DNA of 64,000 bases, from positions 1,467,501 to 1,531,500 of the forward strand of contig NZ_CP043051.1 in assembly GCF_008121495.1 (NCBI RefSeq). Direction: 5' to 3'. Below, in pieces: positions 1-10,090 of the stretch. The position numbers and the translations under genes were made by a program. The notes below the pieces were generated by a model. That model saw only the letters and a list, made by a program, of their open reading frames with translations. It was not told the DNA's origin and did not search any database. The DNA is from Mediterraneibacter gnavus ATCC 29149 (GTDB lineage Bacteria; Bacillota; Clostridia; Lachnospirales; Lachnospiraceae). Position 1 is the stretch's first letter. Each line of letters starts with the position of its first letter.

Positions 1-2430
<2,430 letters not shown>

Positions 2431-2505
2431 AGCAAGGTGATAGGAAAAGGATGAATTCTTTGTATGCAGTTTTGAAGGTACAGGAAATACAGATGGAATG
2501 AGAGG

Positions 2506-2530
2506 CAGCACCGGTTGGTGTTGTTTTTTT
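2506..2530 (+). terminator. Rho-independent terminator of the rRNA operon
   Basis: CAGCACC and GGTGTTG form a 7-bp stem (one G-U pair) around a GGTT tetraloop, followed by seven T. It lies only about 75 bases after the 23S 3' end, leaving no room for a 5S gene. Confidence 0.85.
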
Positions 2531-2573
2531 CTATATGTAAATCTACGGAAGCACAAAAGGAGTATTACAGAAG

Positions 2574-3233
2574 ATGAGAGAAAAAGGAAACCGTCTGGTT
2601 CAATATGTACCGGATTATACGGTATTTGATCTGGAAACGACAGGTATCAGTGCAAATATGGATGATATTATAGAAATATCGGCAGTAAAGGTGAAAGGTG
2701 GAATTGTGCAGGATACATTTTCTACATTGGTGAATCCTGGGAGACACATTCCGGCACAGGCTACGAAAGTAAATGGAATTACAGATCAAATGGTGTCAGA
2801 AGCGCCATTGATCCGCGAAGCAATGACGGAGTTTTTGCGTTTTGTAGGAGAGGATATTCTGGTGGGACATAATATCCAGTCATTTGATATGAAATTTATT
2901 TATCGGGAAGTGGAAGAATTATTTCAGGAGACAGTCTCGAATGACTTTATTGACACCTTGTATATGGCAAGAAAATGTCTTCCTGAATTGAAACATCATC
3001 GATTGACAGATCTCGCTGAGCATTTTGGAATCAGTTCTAAAGGGGCGCACCGGGCTTTGAATGACTGTGTGATGAATCAGAAGTGTTTTGAGGAAATGGC
3101 AAAGCTTCAGAAAAAATCAGTAGTGTTTGTTTGCCCGAAATGTGGTGGAGAGATGATTCGAAGAAATGGAAGATATGGGGAATTCTGGGGATGTGGAAAT
3201 TTTCCGAAGTGCAGATATACACAGAATATATAA
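2574..3233 (+). CDS. DnaQ-like 3'-5' exonuclease with topoisomerase-type zinc ribbon
   Basis: This 219-residue protein is a DEDDh exonuclease of the DnaQ/PolC-epsilon type. Exo I is FDLETTG near residue 19, Exo II is HNIQSFD near 99, and Exo III is HRALNDC near 160. The last 40 residues form a topoisomerase-type zinc ribbon with two Cys pairs (CPKC, then CGNFPKC). It probably trims single-stranded or mismatched 3' ends in repair rather than acting as the replicase proofreading subunit, because it stands alone. AGGAG lies 10 bases before the ATG. It is monocistronic and ends at a terminator shared with the convergent anti-sigma gene. Confidence 0.88.
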   Translation: MREKGNRLVQYVPDYTVFDLETTGISANMDDIIEISAVKVKGGIVQDTFSTLVNPGRHIPAQATKVNGITDQMVSEAPLIREAMTEFLRFVGEDILVGHNIQSFDMKFIYREVEELFQETVSNDFIDTLYMARKCLPELKHHRLTDLAEHFGISSKGAHRALNDCVMNQKCFEEMAKLQKKSVVFVCPKCGGEMIRRNGRYGEFWGCGNFPKCRYTQNI

Positions 3234-3235
3234 GT

Positions 3236-3280
3236 AAAATCCTGCTGGGAGTCATTATGAAACTCTCAGCAGGATTTTCT
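3236..3280. terminator. Bidirectional terminator between convergent genes
   Basis: A 14-15 bp stem (AAATCCTGCTGGGAG pairing with CTCTCAGCAGGATTT) surrounds a short loop. T-rich ends follow on both strands, so it serves the exonuclease gene and the convergent DUF4179 gene. Confidence 0.85.
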
Positions 3281-3291
3281 TAGATGGAATG

Positions 3292-4407
3292 TTATTCTTC
3301 AAATACAATTTCAACTTGTTTTACAATGCGGTCTTTGATCATATCGTAGGAATAACCACTCTCCCGGAAAGATTGTTGAAATTCTTCATATTCGGGTTGA
3401 TTGTTAACATCCTGGTCCGGGTTCACAGGAAGTTTAAAATAGCAAATTTGAATTTTAGAAACATCATGATCTTGAATTGCAATAAGTCCGGCTTTATCTG
3501 TCATATGATTTCCATTTGCATCGTAAACAGCATAGCCATATTGTTCAAATGGTGATAACAGTGTGTCAGTACTACTTTGTTCCACTTCTTCGTTATCTTT
3601 GGATTCTTCATTACCTTTGGATTCCAGAGAAATTGTAGTCAGTGTTTTTGTGGCGGAGATCAAAGTAGTTCCATTTGGCAGTTTTTCGTTCAGTAATTTT
3701 TTTACAGTACCGTCTGATTGGACAGGAGTTTCAATCTGAAATTCAAGTGGTTCGGAAAAATAGATATACATATTTCCGTTTTTAGCTTCCTCGGGACTAT
3801 ATTGAATTCCAGAAATTTTCCATTCTGCGTTATACGTATCTTTTGAGGTGTTTTCTCCAAGTATCTGATGAAACGAACCGATAAATGTGTGATCGTCAGA
3901 AAATGTTCCAGAGAGGGAAACTCCTTGTGTGTAAGAATTCTCAGGAAAGCTGGAATCGGTCCATTTTCCCATCAGATAAAGGGAAGAAATACCATCTGGA
4001 TCCACTTGTGCTCGTTGGCTTTCTGGAAAACCTTCTTCAGATGTAATCTGGACACTGACATAAAAGTTCTGTGTATCACAATATGTCTCGGATAATGTGA
4101 ATGTGTATCCGTCAGATTTCTGTGAGTTATTATTGGTCAGAGGCGTAGCGTGAGTGTGCAGGTCTCCGGAAAAGATTTGTTTGTTTTCTATCTTTTCAAA
4201 TAGGTGTAAAAGGTCTGCTGCAAGTGATGGATTAGAGTGTAAAAATATAGCGCTCAAGCAGAAGAAAAAAGCAGCAGCACAAAATAATCCTGCGGTATGG
4301 CGAATCATTTGTTTACGATGAATACCGTGTACTTTTTTTATGTTGTTTTGAATTGTTCGATTGAGTTTTTCTTCCGGGATTTCAATGGTATCAAAATCAA
4401 GATTCAT
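3292..4407 (-). CDS. DUF4179 membrane protein, probable anti-sigma factor
   Basis: This 371-residue protein has a cytoplasmic N-terminus of about 37 residues, one membrane helix (about residues 38-58, rich in A/F/L) and a large extracellular part. That is the architecture of DUF4179 proteins found next to sigma-70 family genes in Clostridia. Its start overlaps the end of the upstream sigma gene by 11 bases, which indicates translational coupling. By analogy with known sigma/anti-sigma pairs, the N-terminus would hold the sigma factor until an envelope signal arrives; this role is inferred. The extracellular part holds an acidic, Ser/Glu-rich stretch near residues 265-285 that looks like a linker. 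Confidence 0.78.
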   Translation of the reverse strand: MNLDFDTIEIPEEKLNRTIQNNIKKVHGIHRKQMIRHTAGLFCAAAFFFCLSAIFLHSNPSLAADLLHLFEKIENKQIFSGDLHTHATPLTNNNSQKSDGYTFTLSETYCDTQNFYVSVQITSEEGFPESQRAQVDPDGISSLYLMGKWTDSSFPENSYTQGVSLSGTFSDDHTFIGSFHQILGENTSKDTYNAEWKISGIQYSPEEAKNGNMYIYFSEPLEFQIETPVQSDGTVKKLLNEKLPNGTTLISATKTLTTISLESKGNEESKDNEEVEQSSTDTLLSPFEQYGYAVYDANGNHMTDKAGLIAIQDHDVSKIQICYFKLPVNPDQDVNNQPEYEEFQQSFRESGYSYDMIKDRIVKQVEIVFEE

Positions 4408-4941
4408 AGAGATAGTCCTCCTTTAATTTTTGTTTTAATTCATTTCTTCCACGACTCAGGTATGCTTTGACAGAACCAGATGGAATACTGAGTGTCCAGG
4501 CAATCTCATCGACTGTCATACCACTGAAGTATTTTAGTAAAATAGGAATGCGGTATTTATCAGGAAGTGTTTCGATAGCGGTTTGCAGGTCAAAATGTTC
4601 GACAGATGGAATCTGTTGATTTGCTGTGGAAGCATGTGCAGAATCTATAGCGGAATCCTCCTGTGAAAGTGTGCTTAGGGCTTTTCTACGATGATCATGA
4701 GCTGTGTTGATCAGCACTCGTGTAATCCATGTCTGAAACAGAGACGCGTTTTTATCTGCAGATACCCTTTGAGTACTGTGTCACCTACAACATCTAAAGC
4801 ATCCTGTTCATTTTTTGTATATAGAAAAGCCATTTTGTACAGATAGGTACGGTGTTTTTCAATCAAGTATCCATAGGCAGTGGAATTGCCACGGATTGCT
4901 TTTTTAATTAGTTTTATATCATCTGTGTCTTTACTCATCAT
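4397..4941 (-). pseudogene. ECF-type RNA polymerase sigma factor, broken by a -1 frameshift
   Basis: Two overlapping frames together make one sigma-70 family protein of about 180 residues. The first (4941-4711) carries region 2 (YLYKMAFLYTKNEQDALDVV) and then runs into a wrong frame ending at 4711. The second carries the tail of region 2 (ASLFQTWITRVLINTAHD, read upstream of its first ATG) and region 4 (LPDKYRIPILLKYFSGMTVDEI and a helix-turn-helix). Adding one A to the five-A run (complement of T at 4749-4753) restores IKNASLFQTWITR without a gap. This is a one-base deletion in a homopolymer: a real mutation, phase variation or a sequencing error. The downstream anti-sigma gene is intact. 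GAAAGGAT lies before the first ATG. Confidence 0.82.
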
Positions 4942-4999
4942 ATAAACAGTATCCTTTCTAATACAGAAGCGCCGGCAGCTTTTGTATTTGTTTACATAG

Positions 5000-5030
5000 G
5001 TTAGACAGAAATTGAGAGAAAATGGTTACA
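5000..5030 (-). promoter_or_regulatory. Possible ECF-type promoter of the sigma/anti-sigma operon
   Basis: On the minus strand, TGTAACC (5030-5024) and GTCTAAC (5006-5000) are separated by 17 bases, about 60 bases before the sigma start. AAC at -35 and CGTC-like at -10 is the pattern used by many ECF sigma factors for autoregulation. The assignment rests on motif resemblance only. Confidence 0.45.
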
Positions 5031-5069
5031 AAAAAACAGAAACTGCCGTAAATTGACAACAGTTTCTGC
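5030..5069 (-). terminator. Rho-independent terminator of the DUF6465 gene
   Basis: Read on the minus strand, CAGAAACTG and CAGTTTCTG form a 9-bp stem around a 14-base loop, followed by seven T. It directly abuts the ECF-like promoter of the next minus-strand operon. Confidence 0.82.
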
Positions 5070-5085
5070 TTTAGAGGATCAACCC

Positions 5086-5367
5086 TTACAATTCAATAAA
5101 TCCGCTTTTATCTTCTCCGTATGTAAAATATGCTTTTTTGTCCTCCGGTTTTAAGTAGATCGAGATTGTATTCAGCTCATCAGAAGAAGCACCGTTTAAG
5201 AGACAAGACTCTTTGACTCTGGAGATAATTTCTGTTTCCAGATATTCCTGATCCTGATATTGAATAAAAAAGTTTATGGTTTCTTTGGATGCAGATGTCT
5301 CAGCAATAGGGGATTCAATTGCTGTGGTCTGCCTTTTCAGTTTTTTCTTATCCAGACGTTTACTCAT
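5086..5367 (-). CDS. DUF6465 family protein
   Basis: This small protein (93 residues from the preferred start) begins with a Lys/Arg-rich segment (KRLDKKKLKRQ). A compact domain follows, with the motif SIYLKPEDKKAYF and a GFIEL end that I associate with DUF6465, a Lachnospiraceae family of unknown function. The start at 5367 is chosen because AGAGGG lies 8 bases upstream; the ATG seven codons earlier (5388) has no ribosome-binding site. The basic N-terminus could bind nucleic acid, but nothing shows this directly. Confidence 0.72.
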   Translation of the reverse strand: MSKRLDKKKLKRQTTAIESPIAETSASKETINFFIQYQDQEYLETEIISRVKESCLLNGASSDELNTISIYLKPEDKKAYFTYGEDKSGFIEL

Positions 5368-5473
5368 ATGACAAAGCCCTCTTCTCATTTAGTTTCTATA
5401 TTGAATTATAGTACTTTCGAAGATAGAAGTCAAAAGGGGATTGGGATTTACGGTTACTGTGAACAGCAACGAG

Positions 5474-5716
5474 TTATGAATTCAGCTGCCGCAACATTTC
5501 CAGAAGTTCGATATCATCTGATTTTAACTTCAGGTTGGAAGAATAGTGCTTGCCGTCCGGAGAAGTTACATTGATTTCTATGATCGTATCTTCCTTTAAT
5601 GCGTCTGCAGAAACTGCATTCAGAAAGAGTGGAAATTTAGGGTGATTGTTTCGAAATGTCTGGACACTGCTGCGAAGCTTCTGAAGCATTGCCAGTTGAT
5701 TAAAATTTAATGCCAT
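5474..5716 (-). CDS. Conserved small protein of unknown function
   Basis: This is an 80-residue protein with no family I can name. It starts with an amphipathic segment (MALNFNQLAMLQKLRSSVQTF), contains a predicted beta region (DTIIEINVTSPDGKHYSSNLKL) and ends in a short helix (DDIELLEMLRQL). AGGAG lies 7 bases before the ATG, which supports translation. It is monocistronic, upstream of the DUF6465 gene on the same strand. It has no signal peptide and no membrane helix, so it should be cytosolic. Confidence 0.6.
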   Translation of the reverse strand: MALNFNQLAMLQKLRSSVQTFRNNHPKFPLFLNAVSADALKEDTIIEINVTSPDGKHYSSNLKLKSDDIELLEMLRQLNS

Positions 5717-5835
5717 GTTAGTACTCCTTTAGTTTTTCTTATCATAGCCTAGTTTATGCAGAATGGCAAGAGTGATGCTAAAAATGAGAAATATTATATA
5801 TAATTAAAAAAATTAAAAAAATTTGAAAAAAGGGG

Positions 5836-5864
5836 TTGCATTTTATGAAGCCGTGTGATATTAT
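5836..5864 (+). promoter_or_regulatory. Promoter of tRNA-Gly
   Basis: TTGCAT (5836-5841) and TATTAT (5859-5864) are 17 bases apart, about 40 bases before the tRNA. A second TATAAT overlaps three bases later. Confidence 0.65.
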
Positions 5865-5903
5865 AATTCTTGTCTTGAGGGACACAAAAAAACAAAGAAA
5901 CAT

Positions 5904-5974
5904 GCGGGTGTAGTTCAATGGTAGAACACCAGCCTTCCAAGCTGGATACGTGGGTTCGATTCCCATCACCCGCT
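5904..5974 (+). tRNA. tRNA-Gly, anticodon TCC
   Basis: It folds into a full cloverleaf of 71 bases. The acceptor stem pairs GCGGGTG with CACCCGC, and the anticodon stem pairs CCAGC with GCTGG around CTTCCAA (anticodon TCC). The T arm is TGGGTTCGATTCCCA. CCA is not encoded. A T run and then a strong terminator follow. Confidence 0.96.
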
Positions 5975-5984
5975 TTTTTCATGC

Positions 5985-6030
5985 AAACAGGACGAAAACA
6001 AAAATGGAGTTGTTTTTGTCCTGTTTTTTT
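5985..6030 (+). terminator. Rho-independent terminator after tRNA-Gly
   Basis: ACAGGAC-AAAACAA pairs with TTGTTTT-GTCCTGT around a short loop, followed by a run of T. It ends the tRNA transcript. Confidence 0.85.
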
Positions 6031-6114
6031 GTATAGAAATATATAACAAGGGCAGAGAAGATGGCAGTTACTTTCGCTTCCCGGAGGTTTTTCTACATTT
6101 TTCGGAAAGAAGTG

Positions 6115-6143
6115 TTTCATGCCATAGAATGGCATGTTATAAT
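6115..6143 (+). promoter_or_regulatory. Promoter with embedded palindromic operator (yesL-like gene)
   Basis: TTTCAT (6115-6120) and TATAAT (6138-6143) are 17 bases apart. A perfect inverted repeat CATGCCAT-AGA-ATGGCATG (6118-6136) fills the spacer, so a repressor bound there would block polymerase. The regulator is unknown. Confidence 0.62.
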
Positions 6144-6175
6144 AGTAGAAAAATAATAGAAAAGAGAGCAGAAAA

Positions 6176-6820
6176 ATGAACTGGATAGACAATGGGGTAA
6201 CACGTTTTTTAGGGAAAGTAGCAGATTTTATGTTTTTAAATCTTTTGTGGATCGTATGTTCCATTCCCATCATTACGATTGGAGCTTCCACGACAGCAAT
6301 GTATTCGGTCATGCTGAAGCTGGTAAAGAATGAAGAGGGCTACATAGTAAAAGGGTTCTTAAAAGCATTTAAGGAGAATTTCAGACAAAGCACACTGATG
6401 TGGCTTTTGTATCTTGTGTTTGGGATCGTGATTGTAGTCGACTTTATGCTGCTTCGTATGATGAGTCCGTCCATCAGGACTGTGATGCAGGTATTTTTGA
6501 TCTTCATGACTATCCTGCTGATCAGCATGGGGATCTATGGATTTGCGTTGCAGGCAAGATATGAAAATCGGATCAAGAACACATTGAAAAATGCATTGAT
6601 CCTTACGGTTGCAAAAATGCCATATACACTTTTGATGCTGGTCATTACAGTAGTACCGGTAGTTGTGACATTTCTGACAGTGCGCACGTTGATGTTAGGT
6701 TTTCTGGTCTGGCTGTTACTTGGTGTTTCTTTGATAGTGTGGCTTAATTCGCTGCTTTTAAGAAGGGTATTTCTGGTTTTTGAGGATATCGAGACATCGG
6801 AAAAAGCGGAGAAGATATAA
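6176..6820 (+). CDS. YesL-type DUF624 membrane protein
   Basis: This 214-residue integral membrane protein has about five hydrophobic helices and the family start (WIDNGVTRFLGKVADFMFLN). The PIITIGAS segment followed by a Lys-rich stretch and FxxxFRQS is typical of DUF624/YesL. YesL-like proteins often sit with sugar ABC importers and YesM/YesN, but their biochemical role is not established. Here the gene stands alone behind its own promoter and operator. The ribosome-binding site (AGAGAGCAG) is weak. Confidence 0.8.
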   Translation: MNWIDNGVTRFLGKVADFMFLNLLWIVCSIPIITIGASTTAMYSVMLKLVKNEEGYIVKGFLKAFKENFRQSTLMWLLYLVFGIVIVVDFMLLRMMSPSIRTVMQVFLIFMTILLISMGIYGFALQARYENRIKNTLKNALILTVAKMPYTLLMLVITVVPVVVTFLTVRTLMLGFLVWLLLGVSLIVWLNSLLLRRVFLVFEDIETSEKAEKI

Positions 6821-6835
6821 GCCATATAAAACTTG

Positions 6836-6864
6836 TTGTTTTTCAGAGAAAAAACAGGTATAAT
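6836..6864 (+). promoter_or_regulatory. Promoter of xpt
   Basis: TTGTTT (6836-6841), a 17-base spacer and TATAAT (6859-6864). The leader to the xpt ATG is only about 30 bases, too short for a purine riboswitch. Confidence 0.75.
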
Positions 6865-6902
6865 GGGGAACAAAATCAAAAAGTGATTGGGAGAAGCAGA
6901 AG

Positions 6903-7484
6903 ATGAATTTTTTAGAAGAACGAATTTTAAAAGACGGGATTATCAAAGAGGGGAATGTACTGAAGGTGGACAGCTTTTTGAACCATCAGATGGACATTGA
7001 TCTGTTCAATGAGATCGGACGCGAATTCAAGAAGCGTTTTGAAGGAAAAGAGATTAACAAAATCCTGACAATCGAAGCATCCGGAATCGGGATCGCATGT
7101 ATTGCGGCGCAGCATTTTCATGTGCCGGTCGTATTTGCAAAAAAATCTCAGAGCATCAATCTGGAAGGGGAGATGCTTGTGGCAGAGGTAGAATCGTTCA
7201 CACATAAGTGTAAAAACAATGTGATCGTTGCAAAGAAATTCCTTAACCCGGAAGACAAGGTTCTGATCATTGATGATTTCCTTGCCAACGGATGTGCGCT
7301 GCAGGGACTGATTCAGATTGTACAGTCAGCCGGAGCTTCTGTAGAAGGAATCGGGATTGTGATTGAGAAGGGATTTCAGTCAGGTGGACGGATCATCCGT
7401 AACCTTGGATTCCAGCTGGAGTCTCTGGCAATCATTGAAAAGATGAATGCTGCAGACGGAAGTGTTGTGTTCAGAGAACAGTAG
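6903..7484 (+). CDS. xpt: Xanthine phosphoribosyltransferase
   Basis: This 193-residue protein matches Xpt over its whole length. It converts xanthine and PRPP to XMP in purine salvage, in the cytosol. The PRPP-binding motif [11 protein letters not shown] is near residues 120-130, with the family segments [10 protein letters not shown] and [11 protein letters not shown] before it. Many Firmicutes xpt genes carry a guanine riboswitch; none fits in the short leader here. A HAD phosphatase gene follows after 28 bases and is probably co-transcribed. Confidence 0.93.
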   Translation: MNFLEERILKDGIIKEGNVLKVDSFLNHQMDIDLFNEIGREFKKRFEGKEINKILTIEASGIGIACIAAQHFHVPVVFAKKSQSINLEGEMLVAEVESFTHKCKNNVIVAKKFLNPEDKVLIIDDFLANGCALQGLIQIVQSAGASVEGIGIVIEKGFQSGGRIIRNLGFQLESLAIIEKMNAADGSVVFREQ

Positions 7485-7512
7485 GGAACAGAAAGGACGG
7501 CAGGACAGTCAG

Positions 7513-8190
7513 ATGAGTGAGCAGCCGATTAAAGGACTAGTATTTGATATGGACGGGCTTCTCTTTGATTCCGAGAGAGTCGTACAGAAATCGTGGAATG
7601 AAGTCGGAAGGCAGATGGGATTCGGAGAACGGTTCGGTGACCATATTTATCATACCATTGGTTTCAATGTAGTGAGAAGAGAGCAGTATTTTAAGGAGCA
7701 TGTATCGCCGGATTTTCCGATGGAAGAGTTCACGGAGAATACGCGTCGGATCTATCATCGGATCATGGAAGAAGACGGGGTAGACAGAAAGCCCGGGGCA
7801 GAGGAGCTTTTAAAGTATGCAAAAGAGCATGGCTATCGGCTGGCACTGGCGACTTCTTCCAGAGAGCTTCATGCACAGCTGCTGTTAAAGAAATATGGAC
7901 TGTTTGATTATTTCGACGGCGCTGTTTATGGAAATATGGTATCGGCGGGGAAGCCGGATCCCGAGATTTACCTGAAAGCCTGTGCTTCCATTCAGGTTTT
8001 GCCCGAGTTTGCAATCGCACTGGAAGATGCACCGTCCGGGATTCGCTCGGCAGCAGCTGCAGGGATGCGTCCGGTGATGATTCCGGATCTGGTAGAGCCG
8101 GATGAAGCGGTTTTAGAATTAGTATGGCGCAGGTTTGACACTTTATATGATGTGATAGATCTTCTGGAATCGGATTTCCAAAATTCTTAA
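7513..8190 (+). CDS. HAD superfamily hydrolase, beta-phosphoglucomutase-like
   Basis: This 225-residue HAD subfamily IA protein has motif I DMDGLLFDSE at the N-terminus (two catalytic Asp), motif II in LATSSR, a Lys in SAGKPDPEIY and motif IV in ALEDAPSGIRSA. It should be a cytosolic sugar-phosphate or nucleotide phosphatase or mutase; the substrate cannot be read from sequence. The start at 7513 begins just before the conserved core; an in-frame ATG at 7447 lies inside xpt and is unlikely. The stop codon overlaps an inverted repeat (TTCTTAA-N6-TTAAGAA). Confidence 0.87.
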   Translation: MSEQPIKGLVFDMDGLLFDSERVVQKSWNEVGRQMGFGERFGDHIYHTIGFNVVRREQYFKEHVSPDFPMEEFTENTRRIYHRIMEEDGVDRKPGAEELLKYAKEHGYRLALATSSRELHAQLLLKKYGLFDYFDGAVYGNMVSAGKPDPEIYLKACASIQVLPEFAIALEDAPSGIRSAAAAGMRPVMIPDLVEPDEAVLELVWRRFDTLYDVIDLLESDFQNS

Positions 8191-8210
8191 ACATCCTTAA
8201 GAAATTCTTT
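8184..8210 (+). promoter_or_regulatory. CTTAA repeats upstream of the dedA operon
   Basis: TTCTTAA-N6-TTAAGAA (8184-8203) also reads as CTTAA direct repeats with a 10-base period, followed by a third CTT. OmpR-type regulators often bind such repeats, and an OmpR-type regulator is encoded in the operon downstream. The site is inferred. Confidence 0.4.
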
Positions 8211-8220
8211 TGAATCTTAT

Positions 8221-8276
8221 AACGGTCTCCTTTATTTTTGTATTTTAAGATAAATACAAAAGTAAGGGAGGCCGTT
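8221..8276 (+). promoter_or_regulatory. 25-bp hairpin covering the dedA ribosome-binding site
   Basis: 8221-8245 pairs with 8252-8276 without a gap (three G-U pairs) around the loop TAAGAT, followed by TTTTC. The 3' arm contains GGGAGG, the ribosome-binding site of dedA (ATG 8281). It can act as a terminator for the upstream genes and as a cover on dedA translation. Confidence 0.8.
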
Positions 8277-8280
8277 TTCT

Positions 8281-8790
8281 ATGAGTATCCAGACATTGAC
8301 AAATTATTTTCTTGAATATGGAGCATTTTTCATCTTTCTGATCGTGCTTTTGGAATATCTGAATCTTCCGGGATTTCCGGCGGGGGTGATCATGCCGCTT
8401 TCCGGGATCTGGGCATCTCAGGGTGAAATCAGTTTTCCGCTGGTTATGGTACTGACGGTGGCGGCCGGACTGACAGGAAGCTGGGCGCTGTATTGGCTGG
8501 GAAGAGCAGGCGGAGATAAGGTGCTGGGCTTTTACTTCAGGAAATTTCCGAAACAAAAGGAAGCAGTGGAGAGTAAGATCGACATGCTTCGGGAAAAGGG
8601 AAGTGTGGGAGTGTTTGTGAGTAAACTGCTTCCGATGGTGCGTACGATCATTTCGATTCCGGCAGGGATGGTAAAAATGGATTTTGTGAAATATACCATC
8701 AGTTCCTGTCTGGGGATTCTGATCTGGAATCTGGTGTTTGTAGGAGCCGGATATTTCTTTGGAGAAGCAGCCATTCGTGTTTTGGCATAG
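8281..8790 (+). CDS. DedA family membrane protein
   Basis: This 169-residue protein belongs to the DedA/SNARE-associated family. It shows an early re-entrant region (LNLPGFPAGVIMPLSG), the hallmark GxxxGSWALYWLGRAGG, and the basic FVSKLLPMVRTIISIPAG motif before two last helices. Some characterised family members flip membrane phospholipids or undecaprenyl phosphate across the bilayer. It is shorter than the E. coli homologues (about 200 residues) but has all motifs. A glycosyltransferase gene follows within 20 bases, so a lipid role is likely. Confidence 0.86.
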   Translation: MSIQTLTNYFLEYGAFFIFLIVLLEYLNLPGFPAGVIMPLSGIWASQGEISFPLVMVLTVAAGLTGSWALYWLGRAGGDKVLGFYFRKFPKQKEAVESKIDMLREKGSVGVFVSKLLPMVRTIISIPAGMVKMDFVKYTISSCLGILIWNLVFVGAGYFFGEAAIRVLA

Positions 8791-8806
8791 AAGAGGGGGA
8801 AACGTC

Positions 8807-10090
8807 ATGAAGATTGCGATGCTTACAAATAACTATAAGCCGTTTGTCGGCGGAGTTCCAATTTCCGTGGAGCGGCTGGCAAAAGAATTGAGAAAACAGG
8901 GACACAAGGTGACGGTCTTCGCACCAGATTATGGATTTGATCCACGCTACGGGCAGGTGGAAGAGGACGATGTCATCCGGTTTCAGGTGACGCGTCAGAA
9001 GATGGAAAACGGCATGGTATATCCGAAGCTGGTCAGCAGAGAAATCTGGAAAGGATTTAAGGAACACGAGTTTGACTGCATTCATGTGCATCAGCCGATG
9101 TTTGTGGGAACGCAGGCATTGTATCTTGGACGGAAGTATCAGATCCCGGTTATTTATACGTATCACACACGGTATGAAGACTACCTGCATTATATTCCGT
9201 TTTTCAGAGAAGAGCAGGCAGGGATGTGGAGAAAAAAGCTGATCTGGTTTGCCAAAGAGACTGTGATCCCGGGATATATGAAATGGTTTACGAATAAATG
9301 TGATCTGATCTTTGCGCCGACACCTGGAATGCAGAACCGGATCCGGGAAAACGGTACGGAGGTTTCCATGGCAGTGCTGCCGACCGGGTTGGATGACAGT
9401 TTTTATATTGAGGATGAAGAGAAGACAAAAACGATCCGCAGACAATATCTTGGGGAAGAGAAAAACGGACATTTATTCTGTTCCGTCTCAAGGCTGGAGG
9501 AAGAAAAAAATCCGATATTTCTCCTGAATGGAATCCGGTGTTTGAAAGAGAAGCTGCCATTTTCGTTTCGTGTGCTGCTTCTGGGTGAGGGAAGTATGAG
9601 GAAGGAACTGGAAGTACTGGCAGAACAGATGGGATTGTCCGATACCGTGGTCTTTCTGGGAAATATATCGAATGAGGATGTAAAGCAGTATCTGTATGCA
9701 AGTGAGCTGTTTTTGTTCGCATCGAAATCAGAGACACAGGGGATTGTTCTGGAGGAAGCAATGGCAGCAGGCAATCCGATTGTGGCAGTTCGGGCGAGTG
9801 GCGTGGAAGATGTTGTAAAAAATGGAATCAACGGGTATATGACAGAAGAGGATGTAGAAATCTGGAGTGATAAGGCGGCAGAGTTGATTCAGAGTCCAGA
9901 TTACAGACAAGTTTGCATGGAGGCACTAAAGACCGCAGAAAGCTATCGGGCGTCACGTCTGGCTGCACATGCAGAAACATTATATCGTCAGTGTATGGAA
10001 AGAAAAGAGGAAATGAGATATGAGGAGCATACAAAAAGTGGGAAAGAACATTCTGCAGCATCTGTTTTCCGGTTATTTAAAACTTCTTAA
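8807..10090 (+). CDS. GT4 family glycosyltransferase, diacylglycerol glucosyltransferase-like
   Basis: This 427-residue GT-B fold enzyme has the N-terminal NNYKPFVGGVPISVERLA loop and the C-terminal nucleotide-sugar site with E(x7)E in ETQGIVLEEAMAAG. Lipid-glycosylating GT4 enzymes that make monoglucosyl-diacylglycerol look like this, and the neighbours (DedA, an acyltransferase) agree with a membrane-lipid target; the substrate is inferred. GAGGGGG lies 8 bases before the ATG at 8807. The upstream in-frame ATG at 8759 lies inside dedA. Its 3' end overlaps the next gene by 71 bases. Confidence 0.84.
   Translation: MKIAMLTNNYKPFVGGVPISVERLAKELRKQGHKVTVFAPDYGFDPRYGQVEEDDVIRFQVTRQKMENGMVYPKLVSREIWKGFKEHEFDCIHVHQPMFVGTQALYLGRKYQIPVIYTYHTRYEDYLHYIPFFREEQAGMWRKKLIWFAKETVIPGYMKWFTNKCDLIFAPTPGMQNRIRENGTEVSMAVLPTGLDDSFYIEDEEKTKTIRRQYLGEEKNGHLFCSVSRLEEEKNPIFLLNGIRCLKEKLPFSFRVLLLGEGSMRKELEVLAEQMGLSDTVVFLGNISNEDVKQYLYASELFLFASKSETQGIVLEEAMAAGNPIVAVRASGVEDVVKNGINGYMTEEDVEIWSDKAAELIQSPDYRQVCMEALKTAESYRASRLAAHAETLYRQCMERKEEMRYEEHTKSGKEHSAASVFRLFKTS

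Noticed and set aside
6820-6902. A purine riboswitch before xpt
   Set aside because: The promoter leaves a leader of only about 30 bases and none of the conserved purine-aptamer loops is present.
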